Shown here in pieces: positions 7,748 through 16,554 of a stretch of 64,000 nt of DNA. The DNA is from Lichenicola cladoniae (GTDB lineage Bacteria; Pseudomonadota; Alphaproteobacteria; Acetobacterales; Acetobacteraceae), in contig NZ_CP053708.1 of assembly GCF_013201075.1 (NCBI RefSeq), positions 3,725,501 through 3,789,500 of the forward strand, written 5' to 3'. The notes under the pieces are model-generated. The model made no database searches. It worked only from the letters and a program-made list of their open reading frames with translations, and was not told where the DNA came from. The position numbers and the translations under genes are program-made. Within the stretch, counting starts at the first letter, position 1. Each line of letters opens with the position of its first letter.

Positions 7748-10105
7748 ATGGAATATGGACGCCGATTCAAGTTTCTGATCTGCGCGCCGGCTTTTAATCC
7801 GCTGGATCTCGAAGGCGCACGGCTCCACCAGATCCTCACCGAGATCGAGGAGGACGGCTACACCGTGCTTCGTGCCCGGCAGGAGGATGATGCCGAACTG
7901 GTCATCCGCACCGATGCCGCGATCGGTTGCGTGGTGGTGGACTGGGGCAAGAAGGGCGCATCCGGCAAATCCGCCGGACTGATCGACCTGGTTCGCAAAC
8001 GCGGCCTCGACGTTCCGATCATCATCCTGGTTCGCCGCCACCGGCTCGAGGACATCTCGGTGGACGTTCTAGACCATGTCGACGGCTTCATCTTTCTTGC
8101 CGAGGAAACCCCCGACTTCATCGCCAAGAACCTCGTCGCCCGGCTGCGGCAATATGCCGATACCCTCAAGACGCCGTTTTTCGGCGCGCTGGTGGATTAT
8201 GCCGAGCAGGGCAACATGCTTTGGACGTGTCCTGGGCACAATGGCGGTGCCTTCTACCGTCGGTCCCCGATCGGCCGTATCTTCGTGGAGCATCTCGGCG
8301 AAGCGGTGTTTCGCGACGACCTCGACAATTCGGTGCTGCAGCTCGGCGACCTGCTGACGCACGAAGGCCCGGCCCTGCGCGCCCAGCAGGAAGCTGCCGT
8401 CATCTTCGGCGCCGAACGCACCTACTTCGTGCTCAACGGGACATCGACCTCCAACAAGATCGCCTTGAGCGCGCTGCTCGCCGAGGGCGACGTGGTCCTG
8501 TTCGACCGCAACAACCACAAGGCCGCCCATCATGGCGCGCTTTTGCTCAGCGGTGCCACGCCGATCTTCATCGAGACCCTGCGCAATCCCCACGGTCTGA
8601 TCGGCCCGATGCGCCTGGAGGCGCTGGAGGAAGCAGCCCTGCGCGAGGCGGTGCGCGTTCATCCCCTCGTCAAGGACAAGGAGGCCTGGCGCCAGAAGCG
8701 GCCGTTCCGTGCCGCGGTGATCGAGCAATGCACCTACGACGGAACCATCTGCTCCGCCGAGGAGGTCCTGGCCCGGATCGGGCATCTCTGCGACTACATC
8801 CTGTTCGACGAAGCCTGGGCGGGCTTCATGAAGTTCCATCCGCTGTTTCGCGGCCGGTTCGGCATGGGCCTGCGCGACCTGGGGCCCGACGATCCGGGCA
8901 TCATCGTGACCCAGAGCACGCACAAGCAGCTCGCGAGCTTCTCACAGGCCTCCCAGATCCACATCAAGGATAGTCATCTCGCCGGCCAGGATCGCCAGGT
9001 CGGGCACCGGCGCTTCAACGAGACGTTCCTGCTGCATGCCTCGACCAGCCCGTTCTACCCGCTGTTCGCCTCGCTCGACGTCGGTGCGCAGATGATGAAG
9101 GGGCGCTCGGGCGAAGTGTTGTGGGACGACACGGTGCGGCTGGGCATCGAGCTCAGGAAGAAGATCCGGCTCAGCAGCCGTGAGTACCAAGAGAGCCAGC
9201 AGGATCCTGCCCGGCGCTGGTTCTTCGAACCGTTCGTTCCCAAGACCGTCCAGGCATCGGCGCGATCGGGCTCCTACGAAGGCATGCCGTGGGAGGACGC
9301 CCCGACCGACCTGCTGGCAAGCGATCCCGCCCAGTGGGAACTCCGCCCGGATGCAGCCTGGCATGGCTTCCCCGGCGTCCATCCGGGGTGGGCCATGACC
9401 GATCCCAACAAGCTCACCCTGCTGACGCCCGGCTTCGACGCCGATAGCCCGGACGGCTACGCCGAGCACGGGATACCGGCCCCGGTAGTGTCGGAATATC
9501 TGCGCCAGAACCGGATCGTCGCGGAAAAGAACGACCTCAACTCGCTGCTGTTCCTGCTGACGCCGGGCGTCGAAAGCAGCAAGGCGGGAACGCTTCTGTC
9601 GCATCTGGTAACGTTCAAGAAGCTGCATGACGAGAATGCGCTGCTCGACTTCGTCATGCCGGACTTCGTCGCCCGCCGCCCGCAGCGCTACAAGGGCGTC
9701 AGGCTTCGCGACCTGTGCAGGGAGATGCACCGGTTCTACCGGGGTGCACGGCTCAGCGAACTACAGGCGGCGCAATTCCAGGCGCGGCATCTGCCCGAGC
9801 TTGCCATGCTTCCGCACGAGGCAGCGCGCGAACTGGTGCGCAACCGGGTTGATTACGTGCCCCTTGACGAAACGTCCGGCCGGATTGCCGCTACCCTGTG
9901 GCTGGTCTATCCGCCGGGGATCGCCACCATCGTCCCGGGCGAGCGACTGGACGACCGGGCGCAGCCGATGATCTCGTATCTCCAGGCGTTCGAACGCGCG
10001 TCGAACCTCTTTCCCGGCTTCGATACGGAAGTTCAGGGACTGTTTCGAGAGGTTAAGGATGGGATCATGCGGTTCTACACGTACGTCGTACGGGAAACCC
10101 GCTAA
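7748..10105 (+). CDS. Orn/Lys/Arg decarboxylase, probably ornithine decarboxylase
   Basis: This is a fold-type I, PLP-dependent basic amino acid decarboxylase of 785 residues with the usual layout: an N-terminal response-regulator-like wing domain (about 1-130), the PLP domain, and a C-terminal domain. The Schiff-base lysine is K393 in STHKQLASFSQ, the PLP-ring aspartate lies in FDEAW (about 354), and CPGHNGG is at 161. The stretch HASTSPFYPLFASLDV and the following residues look most like ornithine decarboxylases, giving putrescine and CO2, but lysine or arginine cannot be excluded. The adjacent SpeD supports a polyamine role. ATG 7748 is preferred over GTG 7715. Confidence 0.9.
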   Translation: MEYGRRFKFLICAPAFNPLDLEGARLHQILTEIEEDGYTVLRARQEDDAELVIRTDAAIGCVVVDWGKKGASGKSAGLIDLVRKRGLDVPIIILVRRHRLEDISVDVLDHVDGFIFLAEETPDFIAKNLVARLRQYADTLKTPFFGALVDYAEQGNMLWTCPGHNGGAFYRRSPIGRIFVEHLGEAVFRDDLDNSVLQLGDLLTHEGPALRAQQEAAVIFGAERTYFVLNGTSTSNKIALSALLAEGDVVLFDRNNHKAAHHGALLLSGATPIFIETLRNPHGLIGPMRLEALEEAALREAVRVHPLVKDKEAWRQKRPFRAAVIEQCTYDGTICSAEEVLARIGHLCDYILFDEAWAGFMKFHPLFRGRFGMGLRDLGPDDPGIIVTQSTHKQLASFSQASQIHIKDSHLAGQDRQVGHRRFNETFLLHASTSPFYPLFASLDVGAQMMKGRSGEVLWDDTVRLGIELRKKIRLSSREYQESQQDPARRWFFEPFVPKTVQASARSGSYEGMPWEDAPTDLLASDPAQWELRPDAAWHGFPGVHPGWAMTDPNKLTLLTPGFDADSPDGYAEHGIPAPVVSEYLRQNRIVAEKNDLNSLLFLLTPGVESSKAGTLLSHLVTFKKLHDENALLDFVMPDFVARRPQRYKGVRLRDLCREMHRFYRGARLSELQAAQFQARHLPELAMLPHEAARELVRNRVDYVPLDETSGRIAATLWLVYPPGIATIVPGERLDDRAQPMISYLQAFERASNLFPGFDTEVQGLFREVKDGIMRFYTYVVRETR

Positions 10106-10115
10106 GCCGACTGGT

Positions 10116-10150
10116 GGTGCCGGAGGGATCCGAAGATCCGCTCCGGCACC
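10116..10150. terminator. Bidirectional hairpin between convergent polyamine genes
   Basis: A 10-base arm GGTGCCGGAG (10116-10125) pairs with CTCCGGCACC (10141-10150). An inner GGATC/GATCC stem closes on a CGAA tetraloop. It sits in the 51-base gap between the decarboxylase stop and the convergent speD stop. There is no T-tract on either side. Position and symmetry suggest it ends transcription from both directions. Confidence 0.7.
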
Positions 10151-10156
10151 GGCTGG

Positions 10157-10621
10157 TCAGCCGATGCGACCGCGACGCTGCTCGTCCAGGTCGACGCGAA
10201 GCGCCTGGAACGTGCGCTGCATGACCGGGATCGCCAGGTGCGGATCGCAGGCGCCGCACATGAAGATGTCGACCGCAGCGAAGTCGCGCTCGGGCCATGT
10301 GTGGATCGAGATGTGGCTCTCCGCGAGCACGACCACACCGGACACGCCACCATTCGGCGTGAAATGATGGAAGTGGCTGTGCAGGATGGTTGCGCCGGCT
10401 GCCAGGGCCGCCTCGCGCAACGTGCGATCGATCAGATCCGGATCGGCAAGGTTGGTCGCGTCCCATAGATCGACCAGAAGATGCACACCTGCAAACTTCA
10501 TTCCGTCTTTCTCGACGAAGTAATCCTTAGCTTCGTCCATCGCGGCGATGGCGGAAACGGGTGACATCTGGATATTGCTCGGAAGATCCGAGACCATCCC
10601 CAGTTGAGCTAGTGCGTTCAT
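10157..10621 (-). CDS. speD: S-adenosylmethionine decarboxylase proenzyme
   Basis: SpeD makes decarboxylated S-adenosylmethionine, the aminopropyl donor for spermidine synthesis. The 154-residue proenzyme has the self-cleavage site in ESHISIHTWPE. Cleavage is expected between E101 and S102, turning S102 into the catalytic pyruvoyl group. The following MCGACDP segment and HSHFHHFTPNGG are also typical of the short bacterial form. I start at ATG 10621, with GAGGG 6 bases upstream; a GTG lies just before it. It converges on the decarboxylase, so putrescine and the aminopropyl donor are made by adjacent genes. No spermidine synthase gene is in the window. Confidence 0.95.
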   Translation of the reverse strand: MNALAQLGMVSDLPSNIQMSPVSAIAAMDEAKDYFVEKDGMKFAGVHLLVDLWDATNLADPDLIDRTLREAALAAGATILHSHFHHFTPNGGVSGVVVLAESHISIHTWPERDFAAVDIFMCGACDPHLAIPVMQRTFQALRVDLDEQRRGRIG

Positions 10622-10652
10622 CACGTACCCTCGAACCAGTAGACAGCCTGTT

Positions 10653-10680
10653 GGGCGGGTTCGCCCCCTTCGGCCAGGGG
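10653..10680 (-). promoter_or_regulatory. Overlapping alternative hairpins upstream of speD
   Basis: In the speD transcript two stems overlap: CCCC/GGGG (10665-10680) and GGGCG/CGCCC with a 4-base loop (10653-10666). They share bases, so only one can form fully at a time. They lie about 32-59 bases upstream of the ATG. This could be a control switch or simple GC-rich chance; the stems are short. Confidence 0.3.
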
Positions 10681-10804
10681 AGCGGATCTAGAAGTTTGCT
10701 ATGGTATACGCAAGAAAATTGAGCGCTTGGCTGACCTGCAACCATGCGGTCGAACCGAAAGCGAGCTGGCAAACGGGTAGTGCCCGTGAACGGAAGTGAA
10801 GGCG

Positions 10805-11824
10805 ATGTCACTGGACGTTAATGAAATCGACCGGATCGGACCCGATGGGATGGTCTGGAGCCTCTACTTCCAGCCGGGTGAGCAACCGGTCGGCGCGAGC
10901 CAGGCTGTCGTCTCGCAGCGTCTTGCCGGAAGGGCTTTACCCGACAAATCCTGGCTATGGCTGCATTTCGATGCGGTCCCGGCATTGGCGACGCAGCGTC
11001 TCGGCCGGCTCGGCTGGCTGCCCGAGATCGCTCGCGATGCCCTGATCGGCGCGGATGGCGGCCTGCGGCTGGAAGCCGAGGACGGTGCGGTGTTCGGTGC
11101 CCTTCCGGCCTTCGACGACACCCTGACCGATTTCGACAAGGAGCTCTGCGCGTTCCGGTTCGCCCTGCTGCCGGACCTGCTCATCACCACGCGTCGCCGC
11201 CGTGTGCCGGCGCTCTATCGCATCTACCGCTCGCTGGTGGCAGGAACCGAAGTCGCCTCGGCGGCCGCGTTGATCGACCTTGCGCTGCTCGAATTCGGCG
11301 GTGGCCTCCGGCACAATATCGGCGAGCTGGACGATTATCTCGACCAGGCCGAGGACGTGCTGCTGTCCGACGACCGGGACAGCAATCTGCATCATGTCGG
11401 TGGCATCGTCGGCAAGACCCGCCGGCGCTCGACCATGCTCAGGCGGGTGATCGCGCCGATGGACCGGATCATGCGGAGCGAGGACCTGGCACTGCCCGAA
11501 TGGGCGGAGGAAGATCTGCTCGACCGGTCGCGCAGGCAGCTTCATGCGGCGCTCGACGACCTGCTGGCGCTGCAGGATCGGGCACGTTCGCTGCAGGACG
11601 AGCTTGCCGCCCGCCAGGCGGAAGAGACCAACCGTCGCCTCTACGTCGTCTCCGTCATGACGACCCTCATGCTGCCGGCGACATTCGTGACCGGATTTTT
11701 CGGAATGAACACCGGTGGCATGTTTCTCTCGGGAAGCCACGCCGGTACCATCGAAGCCGGCTTCGTCTGCTTCCTGTTCATGGCCTTCACCTGGCTGCTG
11801 ATGAAGCGGGCGCGAATTTTGTAG
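10805..11824 (+). CDS. zntB: ZntB/CorA-family metal ion transporter
   Basis: CorA-family proteins form pentameric channels or transporters for divalent cations; the ZntB branch moves zinc. The 339-residue protein has a long soluble N-terminal domain and a helical stalk (about 170-270). Two C-terminal membrane helices end in a basic tail. The pore signature GMN is at 300-302, followed by TGG as in ZntB rather than the magnesium-type CorA loop. I use the ATG at 10805; a GTG 9 bases upstream is also open. It diverges from speD. The zinc assignment is by family resemblance only. Confidence 0.85.
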   Translation: MSLDVNEIDRIGPDGMVWSLYFQPGEQPVGASQAVVSQRLAGRALPDKSWLWLHFDAVPALATQRLGRLGWLPEIARDALIGADGGLRLEAEDGAVFGALPAFDDTLTDFDKELCAFRFALLPDLLITTRRRRVPALYRIYRSLVAGTEVASAAALIDLALLEFGGGLRHNIGELDDYLDQAEDVLLSDDRDSNLHHVGGIVGKTRRRSTMLRRVIAPMDRIMRSEDLALPEWAEEDLLDRSRRQLHAALDDLLALQDRARSLQDELAARQAEETNRRLYVVSVMTTLMLPATFVTGFFGMNTGGMFLSGSHAGTIEAGFVCFLFMAFTWLLMKRARIL

Positions 11825-11940
11825 GGGATCGCCGCGTGTGGGTCATGGAACAGTCACACCATAACGATCTGCATTTGATCTAAGACACGCCCGGCGCTTG
11901 CGAACAGCGCCGATCCCAGGGTAACCCGAGGCCTCCCACC

Positions 11941-12168
11941 GTGTTGAAGTCAACGATCGTCGTCGTCGAGAACATATTCGTCGGCGTGGCTGTCTCGCAG
12001 CGTCGTTCCGACTGGCTGTCGTTCTATGCGGTTCACCCGTCTGTGCAGACCATGCATAACGCGGTCCGGTCCGACCTGAACTCGATCCAGGCCGAAGCTC
12101 GCTCGGTCTTTCGGCAATCCCGATACAGATCACAACCGGCTACCGGAGAAACCGTGGCGCCTCGATAA
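11941..12168 (+). CDS. Small hypothetical protein in a 420-base gap
   Basis: This 75-residue frame starts at GTG with a GAGG element 9 bases upstream. The N-terminal part (STIVVVENIFVGVAVSQ) would form beta-strands, followed by a WLSFYAVHP segment and a polar, Arg-rich C terminus. I do not recognise a family. It is the only plausible gene in the 11825-12244 interval. Apart from it I see no clear terminator, repeat or RNA in that stretch. Composition is less GC-biased than in the neighbours, so it could be chance. Confidence 0.4.
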   Translation: MLKSTIVVVENIFVGVAVSQRRSDWLSFYAVHPSVQTMHNAVRSDLNSIQAEARSVFRQSRYRSQPATGETVAPR

Positions 12169-12244
12169 TCGAGTCACGCAGCGCGAACCCGCTTCTGCCC
12201 CCCACGTCCATCCGCCTATCGAAACCAAAAGCACCGGCCGGATA

Positions 12245-13687
12245 TCAGGCTCCGGCGAGGCCGCTACCGACCATCTTCGCCGGATCGACGGCATCGTCGA
12301 ATGCCTGCTCGGAGATGGTGCCGGATGCGAGTGCCGCCTCGCGCAGCGTCAAATCGTGCTCGGTCGCATGATGTGCGATTTTCGATGCCGCATCGTAGCC
12401 GATCACCGGCGACAGCGCCGTCACCAGCATCACCGAGTTCGCGACATGCTGGGCGATCCGCTTGGTGTTGAGCGTCGTGCCCTCGACCGAGAACCTGCGG
12501 AAATTGCAGGCACCGTCTGTCAGGTTGCGGATGCTGCGCAGCACGTTGTTGATGATGATCGGCCGCATCGCGTTGAGCTCGAAATTGCCCTGGCTGCCGG
12601 CGAACGCCACCGCGGTATCGTCGCCGATCACCTGGATGCCGATCATCACCACCGCCTCGCATTGGGTCGGATTGACCTTGCCGGGCATGATCGAAGAACC
12701 CGGCTCGTTCTCCGGGAGGAACAGTTCGCCCAGGCCGCAGCGCGGGCCGGAGCCGAGCCAGCGCATGTCGTTGGCAATCTTGATGAGCGCCACCGCAACC
12801 CCGCGCAGTGCGCCCGAGGTACGCACCATCGCATCGAGCGAGGCCTGGGCTGCAAACTTGTTGGGCGCGGTGATGAATTTCCGTCCGGTCAGCTCGGCGA
12901 TGCGGGCGGCGATATTGACACCGAAGCCGGCCGGTGCGGTCAGGCCGGTTCCCACCGCGGTACCGCCGGCGGCCAGTTCCAGCAGGCCTGGCCTGGTGGC
13001 GCTCAAGGCCGCCATCGCGTCGCGGAGCTGATAGGCATAGCCCGACCATTCCTGGCCGACGGTAAGCGGCACCGCATCCTCGAGATGGGTCCGGCCGATC
13101 TTGACCACGTCGTGCCATTCCGCCGCCTTGGCTTCGAGACACGCCGCCAGCGCGTCGAGCTCGGGCAGCAGCCGGTCGTCCAGCGCTTCCAGCGTCGCCA
13201 CGTGCATGGCGGTCGGGAAGGTGTCGTTGCTCGACTGGCCCATGTTCACGTCGTCGTTCGGATGCACCGGGCTCTTCGAGCCGGGCTCGCCGCCGAGCAG
13301 CTGGATCGCGCGGTTCGAGATCACCTCGTTGACGTTCATGTTCGACTGGGTGCCGGACCCGGTCTGGTAGACGAACAGCGGGAAGTGCGCATCGAGGGCA
13401 CCGGAGATCACCTCGTCCGCCGCCCGGATCATCGCATCCGCCTTCCATTGCGGAAGCCTGCCTTCGGCCGCGTTGACCAGCGCCGCAGCCTTCTTGACGA
13501 GGCCGTAGGCACGCGACACCGCGACCGGCATGCGCTCCTCCCCGATCGAGAAATGTTTGAGCGATCGCTGCGCCTGCGCACCCCAGTAGCGATCTGCCTG
13601 AACCTCGATCTCGCCCATCGAGTCTGTCTCGACACGCACCCCCGTGGCGTCGAGACCGATCGGGATATCCTGGAGAATGGGGTGCAT
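12245..13687 (-). CDS. fumC: Class II fumarate hydratase
   Basis: FumC interconverts fumarate and L-malate in the citric acid cycle without an iron-sulfur cluster. The 480-residue protein has the superfamily signature GSSIMPGKVNP near residue 335, the SSNDTFPTAMH substrate motif, and GRTHLEDAVPLTVGQEW containing the catalytic histidine region. The N terminus (about 20 residues before ETDSMGEIEV) is longer than usual. GAGG 7 bases upstream supports the ATG at 13687. It is followed upstream by an unrelated hypothetical gene, 17 bases away in the same direction. Confidence 0.96.
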   Translation of the reverse strand: MHPILQDIPIGLDATGVRVETDSMGEIEVQADRYWGAQAQRSLKHFSIGEERMPVAVSRAYGLVKKAAALVNAAEGRLPQWKADAMIRAADEVISGALDAHFPLFVYQTGSGTQSNMNVNEVISNRAIQLLGGEPGSKSPVHPNDDVNMGQSSNDTFPTAMHVATLEALDDRLLPELDALAACLEAKAAEWHDVVKIGRTHLEDAVPLTVGQEWSGYAYQLRDAMAALSATRPGLLELAAGGTAVGTGLTAPAGFGVNIAARIAELTGRKFITAPNKFAAQASLDAMVRTSGALRGVAVALIKIANDMRWLGSGPRCGLGELFLPENEPGSSIMPGKVNPTQCEAVVMIGIQVIGDDTAVAFAGSQGNFELNAMRPIIINNVLRSIRNLTDGACNFRRFSVEGTTLNTKRIAQHVANSVMLVTALSPVIGYDAASKIAHHATEHDLTLREAALASGTISEQAFDDAVDPAKMVGSGLAGA

Positions 13688-13704
13688 GTTCGACCTCGCG
13701 CCAG

Positions 13705-14889
13705 CTAGATCAGCATAAGCTTGTCGCCAAGCGCCATCCAGCCGGCAGGTTCCCTGACCAGGGCGGCGACGTCGTAGGCGCCGAACACCCGCGTCGCACC
13801 ACGCTTGGTGAAAATCTCCCAGACGATCGCCGAGGCTGGTCCGGCCTCACGGCCGATTTTCTTCGGCTGCAGTTTCGGAGTGAGAGGAGCGGCCCGCTGC
13901 AGGGCCGGTGGCGGCGATGACGGGCGGCTGGACGATGTCGTCTGGTGCGTTGCCGCCGAGTAGAAGGCCGTCGCGCCGGAACGCGTCGAGGCGCCGGATG
14001 ATGATCCGCTGGTCGAAGCGGGTTGCGCGCCCATCGGCAGCATCTCGATCGAATTGGCGGCAATCTGTTCGTTATAGGCGATCCAGTGCAGTTGCGCCGC
14101 CGCAGCGAAACAGGCGCCGGTGGTGGTCAGCTTCACGCCGGTCTTGATGACGGCCGCGGCGATCGCGGTCGGCATCGACGCGAGCGGCACGACGGAACCC
14201 ACCAGCTGGCTGCCGCGGACACCGAGCTTGATCGCCTTCATCGCCTCGACGAGCTTGCACCAGTCCTGGACCTGCTGCGCCTTGCTGTAGGTGTTGGCGA
14301 TGTAGCCGATCCGCGCCATGTGCATCGCGGTCAGGCCGGTCGCCTGGCCGTGATAGATCGTCCCGGCAATGTTCACGCCCGCGGTGGGCGGCGCCAGGCT
14401 CAGCAGGTTGCCCAGCGTCTGGAAGGCACTGCCACCGAGCTTCTTCCAGCGACGGCTGGTCAGGTAGTTCTGGGTGACCGGGCTTTGTCCACCGGTCTCG
14501 ATCGCGTATTCGTCGAAGAGCGGGTTGCGCTTGCCGGACAGCTTCTTCAGCGCCTCCTCGCCCTTGCCTTCCAGAAGCTTCGCGCCGTCGACGCCGGCCT
14601 GTGCCCCATAGGAGGTGGTCTTGATCGGGTGGTCGTAATAGGCGCCCTCGATCGTCGAGTTCAGCAGGGTGGCGGCCTGGATGACGATGTCATAGGTATC
14701 GGCCTTGGTCTGGCCGGACGCCTTGAGGGCCTGCTCCTGTGCCTGCTTGTCCGGAACCCAGGCAGCACCGGTGAAGTGGGCCTTGTTCGCCATCTGCGGC
14801 AAGGCAGGCAGGATCTTGACCATCTGGCAGGGTTTCTTTCGGCGGATCGTCGCAGGACACTCCTGCGACGGGCCGCCAGCATTGCCCAT
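13705..14889 (-). CDS. Unrecognised 394-residue protein, possible effector-like architecture
   Basis: I do not recognise this protein. The N terminus has two cysteines in a basic stretch (C11 and C21, around TIRRKKP) and a run of prolines. The middle (about 170-300) is rich in Gly, Ala and Thr and contains moderately hydrophobic helices (VVPLASMPTAIAAAVIKTG, then TTGACFAAAAQL). Residues about 305-360 form a Ser/Thr/Pro linker, and the last 50 residues look globular (KRGATRVFGAYDVAALV). Such a layout recalls secreted or contact-dependent proteins, but no toxin or secretion domain is identifiable and no immunity-like gene is beside it. It lies directly upstream of fumC in the same direction. 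Confidence 0.75.
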   Translation of the reverse strand: MGNAGGPSQECPATIRRKKPCQMVKILPALPQMANKAHFTGAAWVPDKQAQEQALKASGQTKADTYDIVIQAATLLNSTIEGAYYDHPIKTTSYGAQAGVDGAKLLEGKGEEALKKLSGKRNPLFDEYAIETGGQSPVTQNYLTSRRWKKLGGSAFQTLGNLLSLAPPTAGVNIAGTIYHGQATGLTAMHMARIGYIANTYSKAQQVQDWCKLVEAMKAIKLGVRGSQLVGSVVPLASMPTAIAAAVIKTGVKLTTTGACFAAAAQLHWIAYNEQIAANSIEMLPMGAQPASTSGSSSGASTRSGATAFYSAATHQTTSSSRPSSPPPALQRAAPLTPKLQPKKIGREAGPASAIVWEIFTKRGATRVFGAYDVAALVREPAGWMALGDKLMLI

Positions 14890-14947
14890 GCAACCGCCGA
14901 GCGTAACCTTGCCGGGCGGTCGTCATCAATTGATCACAAACACCCGA

Positions 14948-16507
14948 TCACACGTCGAACACCACGCCTTGCGCCAGTGGCAGGGTCTTGCCGTAGTTGA
15001 TGGTGTTGGTCGCCCTTCGCATGTACGCGCGCCAGCTGTCCGAACCGGACTCGCGGCCACCGCCGGTATCCTTCTCGCCGCCGAAAGCGCCGCCGATCTC
15101 CGCACCGGACGGGCCGATATTGACGTTTGCGATGCCGCAGTCGGAGCCCTCGACCGACACGAACCGCTCGGCCTCGTGCAGGTCGCGGGTAAAGATCGAC
15201 GAGGACAGTCCGGCCGCGACATCGTTCTGCAGGGCGATCGCCTGCTCGAGGCTGCGGTAGCGCATGACATACAGGATCGGCGCGAAGGTCTCCCGCTGCA
15301 TGATCGCCGGCTGACCACCCGCACCCGGCGGGAATTCGACCAGCGCCGGGCGCATATAGAACGCGTCCTCGCCCGCGACATCGACACGGTCGCCGCCATG
15401 GATCGTGCCGCCGGCCTGCTTCGCCTCGGCCAGGGCCGCAACCATGCCGTCATGGGCGGCATGGTCGATCAGCGGGCCGACCAGCACGCCGGGCACGCGG
15501 GGATCGCCCACGCGCACCGAGCCGTAGGCGGATTTCAGCCGGTCGACGAACACATCGTACACTTCCTCCTGCACGAACAACCGGCGCAGCGTGGTGCAGC
15601 GCTGTCCGGCCGTGCCCATCGCCGCGAACGCGACGCCGCGCAACGCCAGGTCGAGGTCGGCGGTGTCGGACACGATCGCCGCGTTGTTGCCGCCGAGCTC
15701 GAGTATCTGGCGGGCGAACCGTGCCGCCAGCTTCGGCGCCACCGCACGTCCCATCGCGGTCGATCCGGTCGCCGACACCAGCGCCACCAGCCGGTGCTCG
15801 ACCAGCGCCGCGCCGACGGCGGCATCGCCGATCAGCACCGAGGACAGCGCCTCCGGCGCGTCCGCCCCGAACCGCTGCCGGGCGCGCTCGAACAGCGCCT
15901 GCACGCCGAGTGCGGTCAGCGGGGTTTTCTCCGACGGTTTCCACACCACGCTGTTGCCGCACACCAGCGCAAGCGCCGCGTTCCAGGCCCAGACGGCGAC
16001 CGGGAAGTTGAACGCGGAGATGATGCCGACCACGCCGAGCGGATGCCAGCTCTCCATCATCCGGTGCTGCGGGCGTTCGGTGGCGATGGTCAGGCCATAC
16101 AGCTGGCGCGACAGCCCGACCGCGAAGTCGCAGATGTCGATCATCTCCTGGACCTCGCCCAGACCCTCCGACGTCACCTTGCCGGCCTCGAGCGTGACCA
16201 GCCGCCCCAGATCGTCCTTGGCGGCGCGAAGCTCCTCGCCGAGCAGCCGCACCAGCTCGCCACGGCGCGGGGCCGGCACGGTGCGCCAGGCCAGGTGGGC
16301 CTCGTGCGCGCGCTCGATCACCGGTGCGGCGGAAGCAGGGTCGACCACGGCCAGGCGGGCGGTCTCCTCGCCGGTCAGCGGCGACCGGGCGACCAGGTCA
16401 CCGCGTCGGAGCAAGGCCGGATCAACGCCGAACCCGGTCAGCAGCGCGACCGCCTCGGCGGCGACGGAGGCGGGACTGGTCGTGGTGGACTGGTCGAGGA
16501 TTGTCAT
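14948..16507 (-). CDS. amaB: Aldehyde dehydrogenase, aminoadipate-semialdehyde type
   Basis: The product belongs to the ALDH7-like branch, which oxidises 2-aminoadipate 6-semialdehyde (piperideine-6-carboxylate) to 2-aminoadipate in lysine degradation. The 519-residue protein has FNFPVAVWAWN at about 166, the general base E270 in LELGGNN, and the nucleophile C304 in AGQRCTTLRR. The late GAEIGGAFGGEKDTGGGRESG segment is also characteristic. The start is ATG 16507, 47 bases after the saccharopine dehydrogenase-like gene, with which it forms an apparent operon. The gene symbol is by analogy; substrate specificity is inferred from family and neighbour. Confidence 0.85.
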   Translation of the reverse strand: MTILDQSTTTSPASVAAEAVALLTGFGVDPALLRRGDLVARSPLTGEETARLAVVDPASAAPVIERAHEAHLAWRTVPAPRRGELVRLLGEELRAAKDDLGRLVTLEAGKVTSEGLGEVQEMIDICDFAVGLSRQLYGLTIATERPQHRMMESWHPLGVVGIISAFNFPVAVWAWNAALALVCGNSVVWKPSEKTPLTALGVQALFERARQRFGADAPEALSSVLIGDAAVGAALVEHRLVALVSATGSTAMGRAVAPKLAARFARQILELGGNNAAIVSDTADLDLALRGVAFAAMGTAGQRCTTLRRLFVQEEVYDVFVDRLKSAYGSVRVGDPRVPGVLVGPLIDHAAHDGMVAALAEAKQAGGTIHGGDRVDVAGEDAFYMRPALVEFPPGAGGQPAIMQRETFAPILYVMRYRSLEQAIALQNDVAAGLSSSIFTRDLHEAERFVSVEGSDCGIANVNIGPSGAEIGGAFGGEKDTGGGRESGSDSWRAYMRRATNTINYGKTLPLAQGVVFDV

Positions 16508-16554
16508 CGGTTCCGGCTCCCGGGCAGTGAACTCTGTATGGTGTGGGGCACCCG

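Noticed and set aside
12345-13708. Long plus-strand frame opposite fumC
   Set aside because: Antisense shadow with His/Arg-rich composition; the minus strand encodes an intact fumarase.
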